Source: Sequoia sempervirens
Lineage: Eukaryota; Streptophyta; Pinopsida; Cupressales; Cupressaceae
Direction of reading: 5' to 3'
DNA: 64,000 bases
Assembly: GCA_007258455.2 (NCBI GenBank)
Contig: VDFB02358134.1
Location: forward strand, 216,871,152 to 216,935,151
In this document: positions 1-10,300 of the stretch, one piece after another
Layout: every line of letters starts with the position of its first letter
Position numbering within the stretch: the stretch's first letter is position 1
Notes under the pieces: model-generated
Told to the model about the DNA's origin: nothing
The model's input: the letters and a program-made list of their open reading frames with translations, nothing else
The model's database searches: none
Program-made: the position numbers and the translations under genes

Positions 1-1040
1 TCGGGCTCAATCGAGCTGGCAAGCAATGGTCATCCAAATAGATTCATGTCGGGCAAGCACACTGAAATTTTGTTTTCACCAGTGAGCAGTTGGCAAGACA
101 ACCATATCGTCCTGTCGAAGGCAATTCAAATGCTTATCCCTGCGCCCTGCATTTCACGCTCATTGTTACCACCCAATTGTTATACCGAAGTGGAGAAGTA
201 TCACCTCTATTTTGCCATAGCCTGAGGCCATCGGTGAGATGTTACATAGATTTGATTATGTTTTGCCGAAATGCACCTTACCTCCAGTATGTCACCGTAA
301 CAACCTGCTAGTTATACCGAAGTCACGGAGGTTGCCCACGTTCCTTCATTGTAACATTGTGGAATCAGGGAGACCACATACCGAGATCAATATGTCAGGC
401 CGAAAGGAACCCATTATATCTAAGTCGCCAGAACATAATAAATCTCTCGCCGAACATCACATTTCATTCTATCTACTTCGCTATAGATCACAGATATCGA
501 GGATACCTAATGTCGATAGTTTTATCTCCCATCGAAATCCATTTAAAAGAAATGTTTTTGCATCATCGGCGAGACATACTTGCATCACAGGGACCATAGG
601 CCGAAAGATATAGCCTCATACCGAAAGCCAATGAAGGAAACCCATTGTAAACTGTTAGTGAGACATATGGGTATCGCCATGACATCCCCCCGCAAATACT
701 AACTCGTGCCGATATGTTGTATTATGTTCCTCGATCGGCGAGACAAGATGAAATCGATGAGACGTAATGCCAATAGACTTATCATATGCCAATAACCAAA
801 ATATGCCATGTCAAAAACCATTTGTAGGAAAAATCCATTCGCTGCGACAAATAATAAGTCTTGCCGATAGGCAACACAGACTTATTGCAAGCAGAAAAGG
901 CACAACGGGTCGGGGAGATAAGAATGGACCTATGCCAATATGGACCCAGAAATGAAAAATTCACAACACGAATGATTCAATGGGACAATATGGCAAACTA
1001 TAGATGAAAAATGCACATGGTCGGACCAAAACTGGAAGTT
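1..1040. repeat. Degenerate CpG-rich GCCGA/TCGGC-motif repeat field (left)
   Basis: No gene is visible. The stretch is studded with short related motifs: GCCGAAA, TACCGAA, TCGGCGAGAC and CTTGCCGATAGG, each recurring at irregular intervals of a few tens of bases. Local CpG content is clearly higher than in the AT-rich surroundings. The same motif vocabulary, mostly on the other strand, appears at about 63180-64000, so both are probably parts of one retroelement family, perhaps an LTR or untranslated region. Short open frames here do not look like proteins. Positions 487-1040 recur at 22769-23322. The boundary with the gypsy-1 LTR near 1040 is uncertain by about 50 bases. Confidence 0.5.
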
Positions 1041-1145
1041 TATGAATGAAAGCTTATGTAAAAACACCAGATTTTATAGTTCTAATAGGATCCTTATTTG
1101 TTTTTGGACATGGTTTGTCACCCTATTTAGCTTGTGTCTATCTCC

Positions 1146-2861
1146 TCACTTTTTTTTCATTGACACAATTCTATCTTCTTCATGTCCTTCATCATCAGGC
1201 TCAGAAGTATCATCCTTTTTAGCTTCTACCTCTTCCTCAGTTTGTGATTCCATATCCCCCATCAATTCATAAGTAAATTTGGTGCCCTCAACTTCCATCT
1301 TTTGCACTTGATGCTTAACCCAGTGTCTTGAATACCCTTTTACTGGTTTAGTCACTTGATCTAGATCTATTACTTCTTCCTCTGACCAGTTTATTTGAGG
1401 CAAGGGTTTGTTCCTATAAGTCTCATAGTCATGTTGCTAGACTAGGTTAACCTCATCATCTTGCACTTGATCTGGTACCTCTACCACTTTGTAGAGTCTT
1501 ATTCATTTGAGTGTTAACCTATAAAATCTTCTCCTGATGACATCAAATTCATCTCTATAGTTGGCCCAATAGTCCTCTATGTGGTCTTTATGTTTGAATC
1601 CTCTATTGGCCTGCTTATGTGCCTTGCCATAGGGATCAAAGTTATCCCTATTGGTATGATAGTATAACTAAAATTGGGCCATCTCTTTCTTTGAGTGTTG
1701 AGCACCTTGGATAGATGGGAAAGCTTCTAGACTTAAAATTCTTAGTGGGAATTATGCCCCTAGCCCCTTCTTATGAAAATCATTTTTTAGAATTTCCTTG
1801 AATGCCATCATTTTCCTGGTCATCTCCAATAATAGAAGTTTGTTAGTTGGGTACCGGGGTAGTCTGATTGGGACAAAAAGGGAACCTTGTATATGGATGT
1901 ATGTGAATATTTGGAACTAAATAAACCATTTCCCATATTTCTTAATCAAATCCATTGCATCAACAGAGACTCTGACATGGATAGCATCCTGCAACAACCT
2001 GGGAATGTACATGAAAAATGCATCATTTTCTCTCCTATAATTGGTTGTTTTATGTTGCAATTGTGGGTATATGTCCCATATCCTATCCATCCCTATAGTC
2101 CCTTTACAATTGAGACCTTTATACTTAGTTTTTCTTGCCAACATGTATACAAGATATGAAGTCATTGTAAATCTATTGGTCTCTTGCACACTTCTTAATT
2201 GGACATCTAAGTTGTTGCTTATGATTCTTGCCCAATGATAATACTTACCAACCATAATTTGTGTGATGGGGTACAACATCCAATTGTGGAAGATGTGAGC
2301 CTCTTCTACTCCCATTACCCTACCCAAGAGAGTGATAACATCATGATAGTCCATCTTGAAATCACTTTTATGCAATTGTTTGGGCAACTTAGAATAGTGT
2401 GGTTTGGGCTTCAATATCTAAGAGTTGTTTATAATTTCCAAAGATCTGTCAGGGTATTCATCATCGAACTTCATTTCTTCCCAAATGTTTATCTCCTCAA
2501 TAATCTTGTGGTGTGAAGCAACACTGAATACCTCTGTAATGGATTCTTCAGTAAGATTTTCCATGAATCTTCCCTCTGGTCCAACTATAATCCTTGTGTT
2601 GGAGTCATAATGCTTTGCACATTTTGAAACCAGTTTTGGGAAAAGTTGTGTTGGAGGGAACCTTGCTGGTTGATCCAAACTAGTATGAGTGATGATTTGA
2701 GCCAATTGAGTTGTTGCATTACCATACATCCTTTGTTGGAAATCATCGTAGTCCACATGTCCCATGTTTGTGTCTGCAATATTTGACCAGGTAGAAGCAA
2801 TCTTGGATTTTGGCCATATGCCATTGATATTATACATCATCCTTTCCACTCTTCTTCTCAC
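1146..2861 (-). pseudogene. LTR-borne open region of unknown function, partial (3' LTR copy)
   Basis: The open frame runs in pieces 2861-2418, 2414-1917 and 1403-1146, matching the better-covered copy at 14004-17420. The middle piece contains a conserved block with a TSYLVY motif, followed by KGL and a basic/aromatic stretch (PQLQHKTTNYRRE). The last piece is acidic (runs of E and D) and then basic. In-frame stops separate the pieces. I do not recognise a named domain. Protein-level similarity to the other LTR copy is roughly 85-90% over the conserved block. It lies in the sense direction of gypsy-1, inside its LTR. The open region is interrupted where the LTR is truncated. Confidence 0.6.
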
Positions 2862-4448
2862 CTCCTCCTATACTAAAGCAACGTTTGATTTGGATGTCTT
2901 GTCTGGGGCTCAATTCTGCCTGCATTTGTTAGAGAAAGCCACTAATCACCCAAATGTAGATAATAACATTACTTATCAATTTATGCCATTCATTCAAGAA
3001 GATTTATCAGTATATGCAAAATGACATCATTAAGTGCAATATGAACCCTGGATTGTAATGCAATGAGATCTCATTATTAGATTACATAAATATGTGTAAA
3101 TAAATCTCATTCAAATTGATAAATACCCAACCATAAATACCATGCAAACCCATGTGAAAACTCATTTATCATTAACATTTGAAATTTTGAAACTAAAGGA
3201 GAAAGGTAAAAAAATCCAAGGGAGCTTGGATTCCTCAGCCAAACTTGAGCTTGGGTAATCTAAGCAAGCTCGAATTCCCCAAACTTTGTACACTAGGAAC
3301 CTTTTGACTTAGAATCATGAAGTGAGATGGAGTTTTCAACACAATCAAGTACATTCAAGTATTAATCGCTTTAGGATCACATTCCAATCATCTTCGTTGA
3401 GGCTCAATTCATCACACTCATTAGACAGTTGAAGATTCATGAGGCTCAGGTATTGCTAGGTGACTTGGATTCTTTGAGTGAACTGAGATCTGATAAATTT
3501 GAGCTAGCATGGAATCACTGAATACAAGTTGAGCTCAAATTCTTGCTAAGTGTAAGGGCTTTAATATTTCATACTTTGGGATTTAAGTCATGCACAGGAT
3601 CGGGAAAATCCAAGGAGGCTTAGATTTTCCAAGTGGATTAAGGCTCAAAAAATCTGAGCTACCTCAAAAAATTTGAGTATTTTGTTCAGATGCACAATTT
3701 CACTAAGTGTTTGGTTTGTTTGATGTTGAAATGATTAAACATTCACTCCCTTGAATTTAAATTGATGTAGACTCTTGATGATTTAGATTCAAATTTTTTC
3801 ACAATGATCACTTGATCCTCTCATCAAATGTATAATATGAAACTAGGGTTTAGGGAATTTTAGGGTTTCGTGCGACTCTAAGATAGGGCGATACTCCTAA
3901 TTCCATTATCAATCATGCAAATGCAATGTAAAGGAAAAAATCTTAAATATTTTCAACATACTCAATCACTCAATCTATCTCAAATATACTCAACAACAAT
4001 CCCCTTTGAATTACATCTTTAAAGAACAAAACCCTAGAAGGAGAAATGAGAAACCAAATGATATACAAGCCCCCAACTTGACAATCGAAACATATGTTTG
4101 AAATAAATCATCAATCAAGCACAAGATTCATCAAAATCATTAAAGGAAAACAAAAACCAACCTTGAAATGTTGCACAAGAAGGAAGGTTGCACTAGAAAC
4201 CCTCGAGAACCTAGGAGTGATGATCTGAGAACACATTCCCAACTGTGGAGCTCAATCAACAAATGAGGTGGAGGTAACCCTTCTCAAACTCAAACAAGCG
4301 CAATGAAACAATGACCTCCAAGATATCTCAAATGTGACTTATATTCACCTTTTGAGAATTTGAAATCCATTAAGGAATGTAATAAATGTGTGAAAAGACA
4401 CCTTTAAATGACTCAGGTATGCAAAAAGACCTTAGACTCAAAAAATAT

Positions 4449-4503
4449 GAGGTAGCTTGGATTTTACGCCTAAATGAGGCTTGGGTAATCCAAGCTACCT
4501 CAA
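4449..4503. other. Long hairpin in gypsy-1 LTR
   Basis: Perfect 16-bp inverted repeat: TGAGGTAGCTTGGATT at 4449-4464 and AATCCAAGCTACCTCA at 4488-4503, with a 23-base loop. Parts of the same motif (GAGCTACCTCA) recur nearby at about 3650 and, in the other LTR, at about 18140 and 18900. The equivalent in copy 2, near 26730, has a mutated right arm (CTACCTTAG). It may be a structured or regulatory LTR element, but the function is not known. Confidence 0.6.
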
Positions 4504-4763
4504 TTTATTGAACCTGCTCATACTTAGCTGAATTTTCCCTGCAAGTTGGAATTTTGAGGTATGGAAGACCTCAAGGAGTAAAGGTAATTTCATAATGTTG
4601 CAAAATACATCTCAAATGTAGATTAATCATTAAGCACCATGGGTGAAACAATACCAAGACCAAGAGACCTATCCCTTAAGGGGAAAAGGTCAAGACCCTA
4701 GGGAAAACAAGCAAAAGAGGGTCCCAACCTCTGGCAGGGCGTGTGTGTGAAAATTGCACAACA

Positions 4764-5650
4764 AATGGCAACTCTTGCTAGGGAAATACTCCAGAGCATT
4801 TTGATGACAAATTGGAATCAAGAACCCAAAACTTTGGTTTCAATCCTCGTATCGGGCCAACCATAAATAGAGTTTCAAATCCCATGGACAAGAAAGTCCT
4901 TCCTATGCCAGAGTCAAAGTGTGTGCAAATGTTTTCATTTCACTCCCTTAACTACTGCAGGGTAACCAAGGTCAGTCTAATCAAGCTACATAAAGATTAT
5001 AACTCCAAAATCAACCTAGATAGAGCCTCGCTACCAGTCAGGCATCCATAGCCCCAACGAGGTTATCGCTATGGTTCTCTTCAACATAGCTCTATTGCCA
5101 GCTGGGCATCCATAGCCACAGTAGAGATATTCGGATACTCCTGATGAGGTGAATATTTTCTTTTGATTTTCAATATTTTCTTTTCTTTTCCTTTTTTGAT
5201 ATTCTTTAAGATCATTTAAAATTTCCTTTTCACCCTGTAAGAACCTTCAACAACCTCAAAATTATTAAGATGTATATGTAAGTATAAGACTCAAGCACAT
5301 TCCAGAACTAACCTAATCCAATGAGTCATCCACTTCAACCATTTAGCACATGTGACACCAAGTAAAGGATTTTCACCAACTTATTCTGGAAGGAAGATTA
5401 GAGTTTGTAAAAGAAATACCTGGAACAATCCCTAATAACATAATGATTTATGTGTGAACACAATGCTCTAGGAACAGAACAGGAGAAACTAAGACCAAAA
5501 AGGAAAAAATAAAGAAAACCAGAACCTAACCTAAAGAAAACCTACACTAACCAAAAGCGAAAAGAAAAAGTAACCAAAATAGAAAAAAAAAAACAAAGAG
5601 TAAACCAAAATAAAACAACCCCTAAACTAACTATGTACAAGGAAGAGTTG
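4764..5650 (-). other. Gypsy-1 3' untranslated region with conserved direct repeats and hairpin
   Basis: No gene is present between integrase and the 3' LTR. Two related units of about 30 bases (ending GGCATCCATAGCC) lie at about 5025-5053 and 5089-5118. The first forms a hairpin with CCATAGC at 5046-5052 and GCTATGG at 5068-5074. The arrangement is conserved in gypsy-2 at 54913-55012. A T-rich run at about 5160-5220 and an A-rich run at about 5460-5630 fill the rest. Such conservation next to the LTR points to a cis-acting RNA or priming function, which is inference. Confidence 0.6.
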
Positions 5651-5659
5651 TAAACAACT

Positions 5660-6800
5660 CAAGCCAGGAAGTAATGCTTCAAATACTTCCCATTGATAGG
5701 AAATGGGACATCCTCCTAAGTGATATTTTTCAAATGAAAAGCGTTATCTCCCAGTATCTCTGAAATCTGGAAGGGGCCAAGCCAAAGCTTATAAAATTTT
5801 CCATGTTATCCCATTTTGTCATGTGTTGTATCCCAATATAAGACCAAATCAAAGATTCTAAATGCTTTCACCTTGGCCTTTCAATCAAACCATCTCTTAA
5901 CAACGCCTTGGTGCTTAGAAAATTTCTCTAATGCTTCATCTCTCTTCTCTTCAAGTTGCAAAAGCTTAGCCAAATGAGCCTCACGTCTGTCCCCTTCATC
6001 ATAATAATCGTTAATGAATTGCAAGGTGGGGATTTTCAGCTAGATTAGGAATACTGGTTCAAGACCATACACAAGATGATAAGGAGAGGTTCCTAGAGAG
6101 GCTTTGTTTCTAGTACAATTTTTCTAGAGAGAAAATCTGAGTTGGGTGTGCCAATCTTTGGGGTTTCTCTCTAAAATATTATAGATGACTATCAAAACAT
6201 TCTTGTTTGTGGACTCATTCAAACCATTTCCTTGTGGGTAATAGTTAGAAGAAAACTTGATGATGATACCATGATCAAAATCCCATCTAGAAAACTTTAA
6301 CAAAGAAAATGTAGGACCATTATTGTAGACTAAAGCATTAGGGAAACCAAAATGATTAATAATACCTGATTTTAGAAAATTGATCACTACTTCAGAAGTA
6401 TACTTCTTACAAGCAAGAGCTTCAATCCACCTAGTAAAATAATTAGTTATAGTAAGAATGTACCTGTGGCCTACAAAGGAGGGTGGGTTAATTTGTTCAA
6501 TAAAGTCCAATCCCCACTACACAAATGGTTTTACCCAATTACTAGCTAGAGTGGAAGAGTTGAATGCTTCTCCTTGGTAGCTGCAGTTTGACACACATGG
6601 CAGGTTCTCACATGATTGTGTGCCTCCTTAAAAAAAGTGGGCCAATAGTTCCCTAACCTTAAGATCTAATTTGCAGTAGCTAGTCCAAAACCATGGCCAG
6701 TGCCATACTTATCATGGAATTCTATCATCACCCATGCAACCTCTTATGTTCCAAGACAATGAAGGTAAATTCCTTCATGATTCCTCTTATATAAGATAGA
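5660..6800 (-). pseudogene. Gypsy-1 integrase, degenerate
   Basis: The reading frame starts with an HHCC-type zinc-binding region at about 6790-6580, with residues spaced as EFH, GHG, RTC and HVC. The catalytic core follows at 6510-6124. The motif usually carrying the first catalytic Asp reads TNYFTRW, and the second reads YNNGPTF, so both Asp positions are Asn; the Glu in the PQGNG-LNES segment is still there. A C-terminal part continues to about 5660 with several stops. The integrase is therefore broken both by stops and by loss of two of the three acidic residues. In copy 2 a solo LTR has inserted in the HHCC region. Confidence 0.8.
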
Positions 6801-6830
6801 TCCTTTAAACATATAGATGTCACTCTTAAA

Positions 6831-7400
6831 ATGCAACATTATCCGTTGTGTTGGGCTATGAGATCAAGACCAATTTCAGCCATAGTCTTAGTCAATAATT
6901 TCTGCCTCACAAGCTTCATGGGTTGTATTTCGATGTCATACTCCTGCATCATGGTAACCCATTTTTCCCTCCATTCCTCCAATTCATTTTGCATCAGGAG
7001 GAGATTGACTGCAGGATCTGGCACTATTGCAAAAACCTTATTTCTCAAGATGTAGTTCCTAAATTTATTCACACCTTTGACTAGAGCATAAGCCTATTTT
7101 TCCACACTAGGATATCTCAATTCTACATCTTTTAATGGAGCACTCATGAGAGCTATAGGGTGCTCATTCCCTTGATCATATTTTTGAGTTAGCATACCAA
7201 CACAAGAATGATCATATGCAAATGAATTTATATAGAAAGGTTTGGAATAATCCTGAGTCACCAATACTGGGGAATCAACTATTTCCCTCTTAATTTTTTG
7301 CAAAAGCCTCTTTTTCTTCAGCACTCCATTCAACTTTTGCATCTTGCTTCAGCATAGCATTCAGGGGTTTAAATATTTATGCAAATCTAGTAATAAACTT
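6831..7400 (-). pseudogene. Gypsy-1 RNase H (Ty3-type, after RT)
   Basis: Open pieces 7342-7094 and 7072-6839 encode the RNase H/tether region that follows RT in Ty3/gypsy polyproteins. Visible features are the SKPFYINSFAYDHSCVG start, the HPIALMSAPL segment and the ELRYPSVEK segment, with the connection toward integrase in the second piece. One stop separates the two pieces (about 7095). This is the second RNase H of the element; another, RVT_3-like, lies upstream of RT at 8950-9345. Confidence 0.75.
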
Positions 7401-8830
7401 TTTGAAAAAGTTGATTTTCCCAAAGAAGGATTTTATCTCCTTTTCATTGGTTGGAGGTTGGATCTTCAGTGTAGCTTCTCTTCATTTTGGATCAATAGAT
7501 ATTCCTTCTTCTGAGATAACATGTCCTAACAACTTCCCCTCAGTAACTCTAAAGATGCACTTCTTAGGATTAAGTGAAATACCAAATTCTCTACACCTTT
7601 GAAATACTTTGCACAAATCTATAATATGATCACCTCGTTTCTTGAAGAAAACCATTAAATCATCCATATAGATAATGATGCACTTACCAATGATATCCTT
7701 GAAGGAAATGTCCATAGCCCTCTGAAAAGTTTCCCCTACATTGATTAACCTGAAATGCATTTTCCTATAAGTAAAGGTACCCCATTTTGTGGTGAAGGAA
7801 GTCTTGTGTCTATCCTCATATTGCACCATGACTTGATTATACCCTGAGTATCCATCTAGAAAGGACATCATCTAGGATCCATTAATGATTTTTAACACCT
7901 CATCCAATGATGGGATAAGGTAGTTGTCCTTTTCTAAAGCCCTGTTAAGATTCCTGAAGTCATGAACACAAAGTTTGATTTCTCCATTTTTCTTCCTTAC
8001 TGGAACCTGTTGCAAGATAGTGTGTCCCTTGGTCTTCCTTGTAGCACAGTGCTTTGGTTTGTGAGATGGTCTAACTGCCTCATGTGGATCTTAACTGTCA
8101 CTTGTATTAGGAATTGACAGGTCGACCTTTTGGTGCAATGGCAAGGCCAACAATTGGTATCAGAGCTGGCCACAAGTTCAAAACCCTCATTTGTGCTAGG
8201 GGGAGATTGTTGCAAGATGGTGTGTCCCTTGGTCTTCCTTGCAACACAATGCTTGGGTTTGTGACATGGTCTAACTGCCTCCTGTGGATCTTAACTGTAT
8301 CATACATTGACAAGTCAACCTTTTGGTGCAACGACAAGGCCAACAAAACCAAATTAGTGACCCAAGTAGAGTGCCTAACTAGAAATATGATGTGAGTAGA
8401 CAATAACTTATGTACTTCTTTCTAGATAATTGTTTCCAACAAGGCATTAATTGGTCTTTTTCTTTGCCTAAATGGCTTGGCACCTGGCTTAAGAGGAATA
8501 GTGTGTGTAATAATCAAAGTATCATATGTTTTTAGATCTTCATAACTCTAGGCTATGACATATTGATATGCATGAAGTTCATCAATTAATCCCCTCTTTT
8601 CTTTTGGAGTACACACCTTCTTGATAAAAACATTCTTAACATTGTCTAGAGTTCCCATATTATATTTATCACACTAGTTGCTAATGGACTCCTTTTTTCT
8701 TTGTTGTTCTTGATCCTTTATTTTTTCCAGATCAAAAAATCTTTCTAGTTGTACCATCCCTCTTGGAATGGTGTTGATTTCAAGTTGATAACTCCTTCCA
8801 ATTCCATTTTTGCTTCCTGGGGTTCCACCT
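7400..8830 (-). pseudogene. Gypsy-1 reverse transcriptase, interrupted by a TRIM
   Basis: The RT runs from about 8830 (N-terminal extension with HTIPLKPGAKPF near 8490) to about 7400. The fingers/palm part at 7871-7482 is open: FLDGYSGYNQ, KWGTFTYRKM, ETFQRAMD, and the catalytic YMDD box at about 7665, which is intact. The stretch HSTWVTNLV (just above 8346) and PVRKKNGEIK (just below 8007) are adjacent in the family but are here separated by the 338-bp TRIM at 8008-8345. Other stops occur upstream. The catalytic motif survives but the reading frame does not. Confidence 0.85.
8008..8345 (+). mobile_element. TRIM (terminal-repeat retrotransposon in miniature), copy 1
   Basis: Two direct LTRs, 8008-8152 (145 bp) and 8208-8345 (138 bp), both start TGTTGCAAGAT and end GGCCAACA, and are roughly 87% identical by eye. 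The internal part is only 55 bases. It has a PBS TGGTATCAGAGC at 8155-8166, complementary to the 3' end of initiator tRNA-Met, and a purine tract TAGGGGGAGA at 8197-8206 just before the 3' LTR. There is no coding capacity. Flanks are GAACC (8003-8007) and AAACC (8346-8350), a probable 5-bp TSD with one change. It is inserted plus-strand in the minus-strand RT of gypsy-1. The same element is at 31772-32109. Confidence 0.9.
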
Positions 8831-8949
8831 CATCAATTATTTGAAATCAAGAATATGCTTGTCATCTTCAAACACCTAAAAATTGGTTACATTATCAGGC
8901 ACCAAGGGTACTAGAGTGAGCTCCATAGTGAACTTCTTCAATCCAGAGA

Positions 8950-9345
8950 GTGATAAGGGTTGCAAAGTGCTTGCTTCCTGTGCCAGGGAATCTATTATTT
9001 GATTCTTGCTATAGGTTATTAATTGAATGTTAAAAGGATCAAACCTCTCAATAAGATCCCAAAATCTATGTCTGTAATTAGTTATCCTTCGGCCATGACA
9101 TGAAAATTAATTTCTGACTTGCCTAACTACCAGCTTAGAATCTCTAAAAACTTGTAGAATTTTAACTTTCTTTCTTAATGCCATCAGCATTCCATGAATT
9201 AAGGCTTCGTATTTAGCTACATTATTAGTGCAATGGAATTGAACTTTGTGAGCAACAAAAAAGGTTTTACCTCTAGGACTAATCAACTCAAATCCAACTC
9301 TAGCACCTTGTTTAGACTTGGATCCATCAAATCTGAGTGTCTAAC
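8950..9345 (-). pseudogene. Gypsy-1 RVT_3-type (archaeal-like) RNase H upstream of RT
   Basis: The minus-strand frame contains LRFDGSKSKQGA (about 9340-9305), a CTNNVAKYEALIHG segment (about 9235), RDSKLVVRQVRN (about 9150-9120) and a downstream IIDSLAQEAS segment (about 9000). This gives the D, E, D, D acidic set of the RVT_3 / plant-type RNase H. It lies between the protease linker and RT, whereas the Ty3-type RNase H follows RT, so the element has two RNase H domains. A stop codon (TAG) sits just before the first motif at about 9343. Domain identity is by motif recognition. Confidence 0.7.
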
Positions 9346-9526
9346 AACCAACTGTCCTTGATCCTTTCATTCTATCCTCATTAGCTTTGATGCTGCTCAA
9401 AGGTTCTTCTAGAAGCATTGGCCTTTTACCTTTAGGATCATCTTTAATACTTTGTACACTTATCTTGATAGCTAGAGGTGGATTGATGCAACTTTGTATT
9501 TTCTCCACTACTGTTTGCAAAAGGCA

Positions 9527-10300
9527 TCATTCTAAGTTTGAGTGAGAGGCATTATGGACCCTGCACCAGTTTGGAAGAAGTAATTCTTTGAAATTCATGT
9601 CTCTACCTAGTTGGATTTGGTCTTCTATGCACTTTTGAATAAACTCTTGAAAGCTATCCAATAGGTTGAGTTGTCCATCTTCTTGATCATCCTCTTCTTC
9701 TATTGATTCTACTAATGCTCCAGTGTAGCCAGATTCTAAAGTGAGCTCCTTGGGTAAATTTTGCAGCATGAATATTTCATTTGTGCTTGGTTCTAGAGGA
9801 GAGGAGGCCAATACATAATTCCCTAAACTAACTTCTAATACCAATATCTCATTTGAAGTATTTTGATATTTAGTGATCACATACTTCATTCTCGGTTTCC
9901 TCTCAATCCTGATCTAGTTTGGCACTCCTTTCTAGGGAAGCCACATGTGAGAATGGTTGGTTGACACATATCCATTTAGTGCCTTAGTGAAATCCCTACC
10001 TAGGATCAAACCATATGTATCAGGAATATCTGCCACTTGAATGATGATGATTTTTTGAATCCTAGGGTCTAATGCAATTTGCATGGGAATAATATTAAGT
10101 TGTCCTACCACATTCACCTTTGTCTTATTCAATTGAGTGACCTTTCATTGAGAAGCTTCAGGAGTAATACCTAGGGATCTATAGACAAAAAAAGGCATGA
10201 CGTTTGTGGAGGATCTTGAGTCTAAAAGGCAATTATGCAAGTTTTTCCCAAAGAGGTGAACAAAAATTAGAAAAGGAGGAGTTTCAGTCTTTCCTTGAAA
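9527..10300 (-). pseudogene. Gypsy-1 aspartic protease and following linker
   Basis: The retropepsin active-site loop is at about 10220 and reads CLLDSRSSTNVMP, so the usual Gly after Asp-Ser is Arg. The flap and C-terminal region (TYGLILGRDF, about 10010-9980) follows in the open piece 10132-9932 after a frame break. A linker of about 120 residues (9889-9527) contains VSLGNY and an acidic run (SIEEEDDQEDGQ). Part of the linker (LGNY region) is shared with gypsy-2. The active-site change and the frame break make it inactive. Confidence 0.7.

Larger units (their letters stand above)
1045..4763 (-). repeat. 3' LTR of gypsy-1, truncated at its 3' end
   Basis: This segment aligns over its whole length with about 15550-19184, at an eye-estimated divergence near 10%. 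It holds the LTR 5' portion (about 2900-4763, non-coding) and the first two thirds of the LTR-borne open region (about 2900-1100). The 3' part of the LTR, equivalent to 12713-15550, is missing because the element stops near 1045 against unrelated GCCGA-type sequence. The non-coding half contains repeated GAGGTAGCTTGGAT / AAGCTACCTCA motifs and one long hairpin at 4449-4503. Confidence 0.8.
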
